Source of the DNA: JAAYTD01 sp964472015
GTDB taxonomy: Bacteria; Bacteroidota; Ignavibacteria; Kapaibacteriales; UBA2268
Length of the DNA stretch: 64,000 nt
Direction of reading: 5' to 3'
NCBI GenBank assembly: GCA_964472015.1
Contig: CAYYIP010000005.1
Span: 62,001-126,000, forward strand
Shown here: one piece after another, positions 26,475 to 33,186 of the stretch
Numbering within the stretch: the first letter of the stretch is position 1
Layout of the letters: the number at the start of each line of letters is the position of its first letter
Translations under genes and position numbers: made by a program
Notes under the pieces: model-generated
What the model saw: the letters and a program-made list of their open reading frames with translations, nothing else
Database searches by the model: none
Told to the model about the DNA's origin: nothing

Positions 26475-26927
26475 ATGCTACAATATACAGTTCGCGAATT
26501 GGAAAAAATGACTAGAGTAGAATTAAGAGATACTGCTGAAATTTATGGAATAAAATTTAAGTCAAAAGAAATAAAAGACAATATGATTTCAGCAATCATA
26601 AAAGTACAGAAAGAAGAAAATTCTACTAAAACATCACCTGTTGTTGAAAATAAATCAATTAAAATAACTAGTTTAAATACAACATTTCATTCAAAAGAAG
26701 ATGATGGATATGATCAACCTATGATCACTGTTTCAAGTGGTGCAAGCTCAGGAAATTATCCTGTTGTGGGTAAAAAAGTTTGTGAGGTTGCATCATTCTT
26801 TACAGAAATTCTTAATATTTCTCCTGCTGCAAAAGCGATTGTGAATGGAAAAGAAGTTTCTGAAGAATATATTCTTGAGAAGTATGATACTTTAGAATTT
26901 ACAGTTCAAGCTGGTAGAAAAGGATAA
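26475..26927 (+). CDS. SAP-like domain fused to ubiquitin-like (PRTRC-C/ThiS-type) protein
   Basis: The 150-residue product starts at ATG after AAAGGAG. Residues 1-45 (VRELEKMTRVELRDTAEIYG, then IKFKSKEIKDNMISAII) fit a SAP/HeH two-helix nucleic-acid-binding motif. A Ser/Thr/Glu-rich linker follows (46-80). Residues about 82-150 look like a beta-grasp domain: MITVSSG, PVVGKKVCEVASFFTEIL, AKAIVNGKEVSEEY, DTLEFTVQAGRKG. The protein ends exactly in a Gly, as PRTRC system protein C does, so it could be adenylated without trimming. It is the last gene of the cassette, before a terminator. The fold is inferred from pattern, not computed. Confidence 0.68.
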   Translation: MLQYTVRELEKMTRVELRDTAEIYGIKFKSKEIKDNMISAIIKVQKEENSTKTSPVVENKSIKITSLNTTFHSKEDDGYDQPMITVSSGASSGNYPVVGKKVCEVASFFTEILNISPAAKAIVNGKEVSEEYILEKYDTLEFTVQAGRKG

Positions 26928-26965
26928 AATAATTTAACTTTAGATAATTCCCCTTTCATTTCTAA

Positions 26966-26999
26966 GGAGGAGATATTAGAAATAATATCTCCTCCGTTT
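26966..26999 (+). terminator. terminator hairpin after ubiquitin-like cassette
   Basis: A 13-bp perfect stem GGAGGAGATATTA (26966-26978) pairs with 26983-26995 around a GAAA loop and is followed by GTTTTAAA. It ends the cassette operon. Confidence 0.65.
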
Positions 27000-27036
27000 T
27001 AAATTTATTTTTTTAAAAAAAATAAAAGGAGAATAT

Positions 27037-27612
27037 ATGCATTTGAAGCCAGATTCAAATTATAATGTTGTGATATTATTTAGTGGTGGTGCTGATAGTA
27101 TTTTTTTACATCAGTTAAGTAAAAGTTTAAATTATAAATCAATTCTTTTATTTATTAATTATGGTCAAAAACATATCAAAGAATTACAATTTGCTCAAAA
27201 ATATGCAAATGAAGAAAATGTTGATATTTTTTATACAGATTTTATTACATATTCATCAATAACAAATAGTGCTTTAACTGGAAATTTTGATAATAATCTT
27301 TATAAAAATGTAAATGAATTTTATGTTCCAATGAGAAATACATTTTTATTAACAATAGCAACAGCATATGCTGAAACAAATAAAATTCCTTTGGTTTGGA
27401 TTGGTTCTAATTATTCTGATAGAATGGATTTATTTCCTGATTGTTATCAAGAATATATTGTTAATATAGATAAACTATTTTCTTCAATTTGCACATTTTC
27501 AATTAAAATTGAAGCTCCATTATTGGGAATGTCAAAAGAAATGATTTTAAATTTATTAAAAAAAGAATATAATATCACAGAGGATAGAATGTTCTCTGGG
27601 TACTTAGAATAA
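27037..27612 (+). CDS. queC-like: QueC-like 7-cyano-7-deazaguanine synthase, lacking C-terminal zinc cysteines
   Basis: The 191-residue protein has the PP-loop ATP pyrophosphatase motif SGGADS (16-21), INYGQKHIKEL (about 49-59), YVPMRNTFLLTIATAYAE (about 96-113) and the QueC substrate region GSNYSDRMDLFPDC. QueC converts 7-carboxy-7-deazaguanine to preQ0. Bacterial QueC (about 220-230 residues) ends with four zinc-binding cysteines in a CxxC-type site; this protein stops at SGYLE and lacks them. It may be a zinc-free variant or be impaired. Together with FolE2 it points to 7-deazaguanine synthesis. QueD, QueE and a DpdA-like transferase are not seen here. Confidence 0.8.
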   Translation: MHLKPDSNYNVVILFSGGADSIFLHQLSKSLNYKSILLFINYGQKHIKELQFAQKYANEENVDIFYTDFITYSSITNSALTGNFDNNLYKNVNEFYVPMRNTFLLTIATAYAETNKIPLVWIGSNYSDRMDLFPDCYQEYIVNIDKLFSSICTFSIKIEAPLLGMSKEMILNLLKKEYNITEDRMFSGYLE

Positions 27613-27691
27613 ATGAATACAAATGTGGTTGATCAAACGGATTCAGTAATTGAAAAAATAATAAAAGTCTAATTGAAAGGAAAAAACTCAA

Positions 27692-28111
27692 ATGGAAAAA
27701 GTTGAAAGATTAGGAATGAATGATGAACGTGTATCTACAAGGTTATTAGAAAAACATTATAGTCCCATGATTATAAGAAAATATCAAGCATTTGGTTGGC
27801 CGTTATGGATTGGATTAATAATGGATGTTAGTTGTTCTGATCTTGATGAATTAATACATAAACTTTTAAATGAATCTAAAGAAAATGGATTATATAAACA
27901 AGATTTACAAGCCATGCGAAATTTATGTGGATATCTAAATGATAATATTGTTAGTCATTATAATTTAGCTAAAACAGGAAGTGTAGAGGGAGTTGCAGTT
28001 TTCTTAGCTATCGATAAAACATATATAAGTTCTCTATGGGGGGACTTTATGGTACACGCAGCATGTAAACAAGAATTTTTCTTAATTGTCAATACAACAC
28101 CACACATCTAA
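27692..28111 (+). CDS. unknown 139-residue protein
   Basis: The ATG start follows GAAAGGAAA. The product appears helical with Trp-rich FGWPLWIGLIMDV (34-46) and a late GSVEGVAVFLAIDKTYIS stretch. It lies directly upstream of the IS200/IS605-type element, whose insertion could have altered its C-terminus. No family is recognised. Confidence 0.55.
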   Translation: MEKVERLGMNDERVSTRLLEKHYSPMIIRKYQAFGWPLWIGLIMDVSCSDLDELIHKLLNESKENGLYKQDLQAMRNLCGYLNDNIVSHYNLAKTGSVEGVAVFLAIDKTYISSLWGDFMVHAACKQEFFLIVNTTPHI

Positions 28112-28152
28112 AAAACAACTCCAAGGAAAAAAGGAAGTGAACTACTATAGCT

Positions 28153-29238
28153 CTAAAGAACTACAGCTTCGAATGTTTTGTTTAAAGAGCTTAATTCTTG
28201 ATCTTCACTCTTGACCAAATTCTTTTGTGAAAACAAAAGAATGTTTTTTGCTCCATTCAAATCAGCATTTTGTTTAATGTAACAGTCATTGCATATTAAC
28301 AAATTTTGTTTTGGTCTAGATGTGTTTAAACTTCCACATTTAGAACAAGTTTTACTGGTATATGCAGGATTTATCTTTTCAATTAAAATGCCAAGATTTG
28401 AACATGAATTTTCTAAAAAATTAGAAAACATTGCGTAAGGAAAAGAATTATTTATAAGATAATTTAATTTTTTACCTTTTGATGTTTTTGATTTTTTAGA
28501 AAAAGATTTTCTGATATTTTTCAAATCCTCTATTACCAAACAACCTATTTGGTTTAAAAATAGATATTTTGAAATATCAGAAGCTATAGATTTGATATAT
28601 CCTTTAGACCATTTTTCTATATATTTAATATTTTTATGTTTTCTGTAATTTAATTTCTTATGAATATAAGATTTTAAATTAAATTTCTTTCCATCAGATA
28701 GATAAATATTTTTAAGATTTATATCTAAAGCTAATTTATTAGAATTAATAGGTATTATATCATCTATTTCACAATTAAAAAATACTTTAAAATATTTAAA
28801 ATTATTTTTAGGTATAATTTCTATTCTTTTAATTTTATTACATTTTTTGAGTTTTTCGATTATTCTTTTTCCTTCTAGTGGAAAATTGGTTTTAAAAAAT
28901 CTTAAAAAACAATTAAAATATTTATTATTATCAAACTTCAAATTAAAAGATTGATAATCTAAGATTATAGGAACTTTAATTTTTTTCAATTTCTTATTTT
29001 TAACAGATGACAGAACTTTATCTCTAACTTGTTGTAATAATTTAGAATTTAATTTTGGATATTTGTTTCTAAGAACAAAATAAGTATTTTTATGAATTTC
29101 TGTAATTCTATATTCTTTATTTGTTTTAACATAATCTAGAATAAAATCGGAAACTTCTTGACAATCATTAAAAATGGATTTTAACATTTCCATTTTTCTT
29201 TTATTTCCAACTAGATTCAAAGAATATGTTTTGATCAT
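28153..29238 (-). CDS. tnpB: TnpB, IS605 OrfB-type RNA-guided nuclease
   Basis: The 361-residue protein has a complete RuvC triad by position: D172 (LALDINLKN), E237 (CLVIEDLKN) and D326 (NADLNGAKNI). It also has a zinc ribbon with C298, C301, C316 and C319 inserted before the last Asp. TnpB proteins are RNA-guided DNA endonucleases that help keep the element at its site and are ancestral to Cas12. Length is in the normal range (about 350-400). It follows TnpA by one base, so both are on one transcript. The omega RNA would cover the 3' end of this gene and the right end, near 28120-28250. Confidence 0.9.
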   Translation of the reverse strand: MIKTYSLNLVGNKRKMEMLKSIFNDCQEVSDFILDYVKTNKEYRITEIHKNTYFVLRNKYPKLNSKLLQQVRDKVLSSVKNKKLKKIKVPIILDYQSFNLKFDNNKYFNCFLRFFKTNFPLEGKRIIEKLKKCNKIKRIEIIPKNNFKYFKVFFNCEIDDIIPINSNKLALDINLKNIYLSDGKKFNLKSYIHKKLNYRKHKNIKYIEKWSKGYIKSIASDISKYLFLNQIGCLVIEDLKNIRKSFSKKSKTSKGKKLNYLINNSFPYAMFSNFLENSCSNLGILIEKINPAYTSKTCSKCGSLNTSRPKQNLLICNDCYIKQNADLNGAKNILLFSQKNLVKSEDQELSSLNKTFEAVVL

Positions 29239-29239
29239 A

Positions 29240-29626
29240 TCAGATACCTTTATCTTCTTGATTATTAATATATTCTAATATTTTATCTTTTGAAACACTT
29301 CCAATTGATGATACAAAATATCCAGATGACCAAAAACCAGAATTCCAATAATAATTATTTCTAATATTGGGAAAATTTTTAAAAATATTATAAGATGATA
29401 TAACTTTTAAATTTCTAATAACAGATGAAATAGAATAAGTTGGTAATAATTCTAAACAAACATGAATATGTTCCGGTTCAACATCAAAAGCTAGAATTTT
29501 ATAATTATATTTAGAACAAATATTCAAAATTTGATTTTCAAGAAAAAGTTTTAAATCATTTTGTAAAATTCTTTTTCTATATTTTGTACAAAATACAATA
29601 TGATATTTTAATTCAGATTTAAACAT
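29240..29626 (-). CDS. tnpA: TnpA, IS200/IS605 Y1 transposase
   Basis: The 128-residue protein matches IS200-type TnpA: KYHIVFCTKYRKRIL (7-21), HUH motif HIH (53-55) in EPEHIHVCLEL, the WSSGYFVSSIGSVS segment (99-112) and the nucleophile Y119 in ILEYINNQ. It transposes single-stranded DNA by a peel-and-paste mechanism. Its ATG shares one base with the stop of the RHH-like gene upstream, implying coupled translation. No key residue is missing, so the enzyme looks functional. Confidence 0.92.
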   Translation of the reverse strand: MFKSELKYHIVFCTKYRKRILQNDLKLFLENQILNICSKYNYKILAFDVEPEHIHVCLELLPTYSISSVIRNLKVISSYNIFKNFPNIRNNYYWNSGFWSSGYFVSSIGSVSKDKILEYINNQEDKGI

Positions 29627-29772
29627 TAAAAATATTCCTTTATAATAGATTCAATTATTAAATCTTGAATAGTGAACTTTTTACTTTCTTCAATTGTTCT
29701 CATAGCTGCTATTTTTTCAAGTTGAATAATTTGTTCATTTGATAATTTTAAAAATATTTGTTTAAATTTCAT
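29626..29772 (-). CDS. small ribbon-helix-helix-like protein within the IS element
   Basis: The 48-residue frame, MKFKQIFLKLSNEQIIQLEK then TIQDLIIESIIKEYF, has the strand-helix-helix pattern of CopG/Arc-like regulators. It begins behind AAAGGAT and ends one base into the tnpA start. It lies between the left-end hairpin and tnpA, so it appears to be part of the element and may repress its transcription. The family call comes from pattern alone. Confidence 0.55.
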   Translation of the reverse strand: MKFKQIFLKLSNEQIIQLEKIAAMRTIEESKKFTIQDLIIESIIKEYF

Positions 29773-29798
29773 AGAAAATATCCTTTAATATTTTTATA

Positions 29799-29808
29799 TT
29801 TTGTTCTA
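29799..29808 (-). promoter_or_regulatory. class B promoter-like motif upstream of the IS operon
   Basis: TAGAACAAAA on the minus strand lies 27-36 nt upstream of the RHH-like start. It matches the motif found upstream of phage structural genes. Confidence 0.4.
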
Positions 29809-29965
29809 ACAATTTTTAAGATTAGTTCAAATTCATCCTTGGGTCTAAAGACCTCAAGGTTTTCTTTGAACAGAATATTATAAAAATGAATTAAAAGATA
29901 TAAAATAATTGAAAAAAAAAGATTCTAGAATACGATAAAAGTTAATTTAAAAAGGGAGATATGAA

Positions 29966-30655
29966 TTGAGATTTATTAAACCAAGTTACAAAATAATAGA
30001 TCCTTTAAATCCAGAATATATTATAAGAAAAATTGAAAAATGTGGAAGAATTTGTTATAAATCTGACGAATCAGATGAATTTGAAAAAGCAAAAGAATTT
30101 GTTAGAAAAAGAATAGAAACTAAACATGATTCAATTATAGAGCATTTTTCATTTTCTGTAATTTTTATTATTGATAGAGGTATATCTCATGAAATGGTAA
30201 GACATCGTTTGGCTAGTTTTTCACAAGAAAGCACGCGATACGTTAATTTTTGTAAAAATAAATTTGGTAATCAATTAACATTTATTATACCCGAATGGCT
30301 TCCTGATTTAGAAGAAGGAGAATATTATTATAATATAAGTAATGAAGTGTGTCATGATAAAAAACCTTTTGTTATAGACGAAATTACATCAAAATTTATA
30401 AAAGAATTATTAGAAATTGAAAATTTATACATGACATTAATTAAAAATGGTTGGACTCCTGAAAAAGCAAGATATATTCTTCCAAATGGTATAAAAACAG
30501 AAATTGTTGTTACTGCAAATCTTAGGGAATGGAGACATATTTTAAAATTGAGAACTGAAGTTTACTCTCATCCACAAATGAGAGAAATAATGAGACCTTT
30601 AGTATCTGAATTAAAATCTAAAATACCTATTATTTTTGATGATATCGAATATTAA
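29966..30655 (+). CDS. thyX: flavin-dependent thymidylate synthase ThyX
   Basis: The 229-residue protein carries the ThyX signature RHRx7S as R79-H80-R81 and S89 (RHRLASFSQESTRY) and the downstream substrate/FAD contacts NLREWRHILKLR. It makes dTMP from dUMP using methylene-tetrahydrofolate and FAD, feeding phage DNA synthesis. The TTG start follows AAGGGAG; an ATG 5 nt earlier is out of frame and stops at once. Length is normal for the family (about 220-250). Confidence 0.93.
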   Translation: MRFIKPSYKIIDPLNPEYIIRKIEKCGRICYKSDESDEFEKAKEFVRKRIETKHDSIIEHFSFSVIFIIDRGISHEMVRHRLASFSQESTRYVNFCKNKFGNQLTFIIPEWLPDLEEGEYYYNISNEVCHDKKPFVIDEITSKFIKELLEIENLYMTLIKNGWTPEKARYILPNGIKTEIVVTANLREWRHILKLRTEVYSHPQMREIMRPLVSELKSKIPIIFDDIEY

Positions 30656-30681
30656 AGAATTAATTGAGGGGGTATATATCA

Positions 30682-31320
30682 ATGAGAGAATATCATAAAA
30701 TTCATAATATATTTAAAAGAAATCCAGAAACAAATAATAAGACATTTCTTCTAGGTCAATGGTCTTTACCTGAATTTGACTTTTTACAAAATAATCCATG
30801 GATTTTTACTGAAAAAGTAGATGGAACAAATATTCGTGTTATATGGAATCATGAAAATAAAAAAATAAAATTTGATGGTAAAACAGACACATCACAGATT
30901 CCAATAAAATTATTTACAAAACTTACAGAGATGTTTACTATTGAATTAATGGAAAAAGTTTTTCCACAAACCTCATTATGTCTTTATGGGGAAGGATATG
31001 GATCAGGAATTCAAACAGGTGGCAAATATCGAAAAGATCAAAGTTTTGTTTTGTTTGATGTTCTTGTTGGAAGGTGGTGGTTACAAAGAAAAGATATTGA
31101 AGAAATATCTTCAAATTTAAATATAGATATTGTACCTATAGTTGGGGAAGGAACTTTGTTTGATGGTATTGATTTAGTTAAAAATGGTTTTAATTCTAAA
31201 TGGGGTAATTTTATAGCAGAAGGCATTGTTGCAAAACCGAAAGTTGAATTATTTTCTCGAAATGGATCAAGAATTGTAGCTAAAATAAAATACAAAGATT
31301 TTAATCTAAAAGGAGAATAA
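30682..31320 (+). CDS. RNA ligase family nucleotidyltransferase
   Basis: The start ATG 30682 is preferred because GAGGGGGT lies 9-16 nt upstream; a TTG at 30664 precedes that site. The 212-residue product has nucleotidyltransferase motif I EKVDGTN (44-50, Lys nucleophile K45), motif III-like LCLYGEGYGSG, motif IV EGIVAKP and motif V IVAKIKYKDF. It resembles compact RNA ligases (Rnl2-like/PF09414) that repair or splice RNA, for example tRNAs cut by host defences. It lacks an obvious C-terminal domain. PIG-L starts 2 nt after its stop. Confidence 0.8.
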   Translation: MREYHKIHNIFKRNPETNNKTFLLGQWSLPEFDFLQNNPWIFTEKVDGTNIRVIWNHENKKIKFDGKTDTSQIPIKLFTKLTEMFTIELMEKVFPQTSLCLYGEGYGSGIQTGGKYRKDQSFVLFDVLVGRWWLQRKDIEEISSNLNIDIVPIVGEGTLFDGIDLVKNGFNSKWGNFIAEGIVAKPKVELFSRNGSRIVAKIKYKDFNLKGE

Positions 31321-31321
31321 A

Positions 31322-31798
31322 GTGAATATTATTATTGCTCCTCATTTTGATGATGAAATTATTGGATGTTTTGAATTAATAATTAATCCTGATTTTAAAT
31401 GTAATATTATTTATACTCATATAGAATATGATCAAAGATTACATGAATCTAAAAATTTAAAAGATGTTTTACCTAATATAGAGAAACAATCTGTAAATAG
31501 ATTTTTACAACCATGTTCATTTTTACTTGATAAAAATGCAACATTTTATTTTCCTGATCCAATTTATGAGACACACCCGGATCATAGGGAAATCGGTTCA
31601 ATTGGTGAAAAATTATTAAGAAATGGTTCAAATGTTATTTTTTACTCTATAAATATGAAAGCTCCTTATATTCATAAAACTAAAAATCCACAAGATAAAG
31701 AATTTTTATTAGATCATATTTATCCAAGTCAAAATGATCTATGGAAATATGAAAAAATATTTATTTTATTTGAGGGTAGATGTAAATGGTTAATTTAA
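31322..31798 (+). CDS. PIG-L (LmbE)-family deacetylase-like protein
   Basis: The 158-residue protein starts at GTG after AAGGAG inside the RNA ligase gene. It has the metal-binding motif PHFDDEIIG (7-15, in place of PHPDDE) and the second site HPDH (85-88). Such zinc enzymes remove N-acetyl groups from sugars. It is short for the family (about 200-250) but keeps both motifs. A glycosyltransferase lies downstream, suggesting carbohydrate modification of DNA, virion or host surface. Confidence 0.78.
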   Translation: MNIIIAPHFDDEIIGCFELIINPDFKCNIIYTHIEYDQRLHESKNLKDVLPNIEKQSVNRFLQPCSFLLDKNATFYFPDPIYETHPDHREIGSIGEKLLRNGSNVIFYSINMKAPYIHKTKNPQDKEFLLDHIYPSQNDLWKYEKIFILFEGRCKWLI

Positions 31799-31815
31799 AA
31801 ATAATTTCGGGGTCG

Positions 31816-31908
31816 TGTGAATTATTAAATTAATTCACATTTCACACCGTGAGTGAGGGTAAGTGAATATCTATTTTAAAATAGATAGAAATTCTCACTC
31901 TTTTTTTT
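31816..31908 (+). ncRNA. structured RNA element, copy 1, ending in a terminator
   Basis: It consists of helix A TGTGAATTA/TAATTCACA (31816-31824 with 31831-31839), a conserved core CCGTGAGTGAGGG-AAGT (31847-31864), an inner 9-bp palindromic hairpin (31869-31886), and a closing helix GAGTGAG (31851-31857) with CTCACTC (31894-31900), then T8. Copy 2 near 32971 keeps the core and the closing helix but has different sequence in helix A and the inner hairpin, which still pair. This points to selection on structure. The 3' part also works as a terminator. Confidence 0.6.
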
Positions 31909-31938
31909 GTAAAATTTTTAAAAATGTATGGAGAAAAC

Positions 31939-32865
31939 ATGTCTGAAATTATTTATGTTCCCCAATTTCCAACAAAAATGAGATATCAAGAATGGCATTA
32001 TCTGACTATTAAAAATGCCTTTGATAAAAATTTTAAATCTGTATTTACATTAGGCGAAATAAAAGAAAATGTTATAAATGATAGAAGAAATGAAATGTTT
32101 TCTCCTATAAATTCAGCTATAGAATTTGAACTTTCTCAAATAAAACAATTTTTAAATTTAGATACAAAAAAAATAGATTATTTATATTTAAATGATTTAT
32201 CATTTCCTGGATTATTTTCAAATATTTTACATCATAAAAAAACAAAAAAAATGTTTGTATATGTTCATGGAACTTCAAAAAATAGATTTGATTATTTTGA
32301 AAAAGATAGGAAATCAAAATGGCTTGTTGAAACAGGTCAATCAAAATTATTTGATAAAATATTTGTTGGATCTAAATATCATGCAAATAAATTAAAATGG
32401 AAAAATATTGAAGTTATTGGTTTACCGATTCCACCTTATCCTTTTTTTAATAAAGAAAAAATATATGATATTATATCTGTAGCTAGACCTTGTAAACAAA
32501 AAATAACAAAATCAGTTGAAAATGAAGTTGAAAAAATATTTGGAAAAATAAAAAGAAATAATAATAATTCTTGGAAAGAATATTATGAATTTTTATCACA
32601 AAGTAAAATATTATTAATAACAGGTAAAGAAGATACATTTAATTATAGTATACTTGAAGCTATTTTAAATAATACTATTGTTTTAGCTCCTAACAAATGT
32701 TCATATCCTGAGTTATTACCAAAAGAATATATTTATAATACAAGTGAAGAATTGATTGAGAAAATTAATTATTATATAATTAATTATAATGATGTTCCTA
32801 AATTAAAAAATTGGGATCTTATTTCAAATTTTTATGATAATTTAATATCAATTTTAAACATGTGA
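31939..32865 (+). CDS. GT-B fold glycosyltransferase
   Basis: I chose ATG 31939 because GGAG (31930-31933) is well spaced; ATG 31924 precedes it. The 308-residue protein has VYVHGTS and FVGSKYHANKL in the N-terminal half, the domain-linker IISVARPCKQ, and the C-terminal nucleotide-sugar site GKEDTFNYSILEAILNNT, with LAPNKCSYPELLP, which matches the EGFGxxxLEAMAxGTPV...PE pattern of GT4-like enzymes. Donor and acceptor are unknown. It may act on phage DNA bases, RNA or surface glycans. Confidence 0.72.
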   Translation: MSEIIYVPQFPTKMRYQEWHYLTIKNAFDKNFKSVFTLGEIKENVINDRRNEMFSPINSAIEFELSQIKQFLNLDTKKIDYLYLNDLSFPGLFSNILHHKKTKKMFVYVHGTSKNRFDYFEKDRKSKWLVETGQSKLFDKIFVGSKYHANKLKWKNIEVIGLPIPPYPFFNKEKIYDIISVARPCKQKITKSVENEVEKIFGKIKRNNNNSWKEYYEFLSQSKILLITGKEDTFNYSILEAILNNTIVLAPNKCSYPELLPKEYIYNTSEELIEKINYYIINYNDVPKLKNWDLISNFYDNLISILNM

Positions 32866-32868
32866 TAT

Positions 32869-32890
32869 CTATATATATTAATATTTGAAA
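32869..32890 (+). promoter_or_regulatory. class A phage promoter-like motif upstream of structured RNA copy 2
   Basis: The stretch reads CTATATATATTAATATTTGA. No gene starts for 300 nt downstream; the next feature is the structured RNA at 32971. This implies the motif drives that RNA. Confidence 0.55.
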
Positions 32891-32970
32891 ATAAAACATC
32901 AATGTGTATTTCTTTAAAAATTTAAATATACAAACCTCCTAAGCTGCTTTTAGATATTCAATGAGCCTAT

Positions 32971-33090
32971 TTTACATTTGTTAAATTTCTCCTCTTTCCA
33001 AATGTAAATATTTTACCCCGTGAGTGAGGGGAAGTAAAAGTAAAACACCTCTAAATGGTGTTTTATGGCTTATACTCACTCAACTTTTTT
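32971..33090 (+). ncRNA. structured RNA element, copy 2
   Basis: The gene-free stretch 32866-33186 holds a class A motif and this RNA. Helix A is TTTACATTTG (32971-32980) with CAAATGTAAA (32999-33008). The core CCGTGAGTGAGGG-AAGT is at 33018-33035. The inner hairpin is TAAAACACC (33041-33049) with GGTGTTTTA (33057-33065). The closing helix is GAGTGAG (33022-33028) with CTCACTC (33075-33081), followed by AACTTTTTT. The same architecture as copy 1 is kept with compensating base changes. No known riboswitch class is recognised. Confidence 0.6.
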
Positions 33091-33153
33091 AATTAAAAAA
33101 TAATTTTTTAATTCTATTAATATTATTTTTTTGCTTAAAAAACATAATTAATT

Positions 33154-33163
33154 TAGAACAAAA
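33154..33163 (+). promoter_or_regulatory. class B promoter-like motif TAGAACAAAA
   Basis: The decamer lies 33 nt upstream of the TTG start at 33187, in the sense direction, and directly follows the structured RNA terminator. Confidence 0.45.
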
Positions 33164-33186
33164 AGTAAAATGAGGAGTTTAAAGAT

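Larger units (their letters stand above)
28130..29880 (-). mobile_element. IS200/IS605-family element (RHH-tnpA-tnpB), boundaries approximate
   Basis: The element is read on the minus strand. It contains a 48-residue RHH-like gene, a Y1 transposase (TnpA) and TnpB. At the putative left end, an imperfect hairpin CCTTGGGTCTAAAGACCTCAAGG-like (29838-29860) is enclosed by GTTCAAA (29826-29832) and TTTGAAC (29866-29872), as expected for subterminal hairpins of this family. On the right, a weaker hairpin (CTATAG with CTACAG, about 28143-28172) and direct copies of GAACTAC occur. No target duplication is expected for this family, so exact ends cannot be fixed from one sequence. Confidence 0.8.

Noticed and set aside
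27613..27672. 19-codon open frame right after the QueC-like stop
   Set aside because: Very short with no own ribosome site. It contains no Cys, so it does not restore the missing QueC zinc site.
31816..33090. preQ1, SAM or other known riboswitch for the duplicated RNA
   Set aside because: The conserved core does not match a riboswitch consensus that I know, and copy 2 is not placed directly before a gene start.
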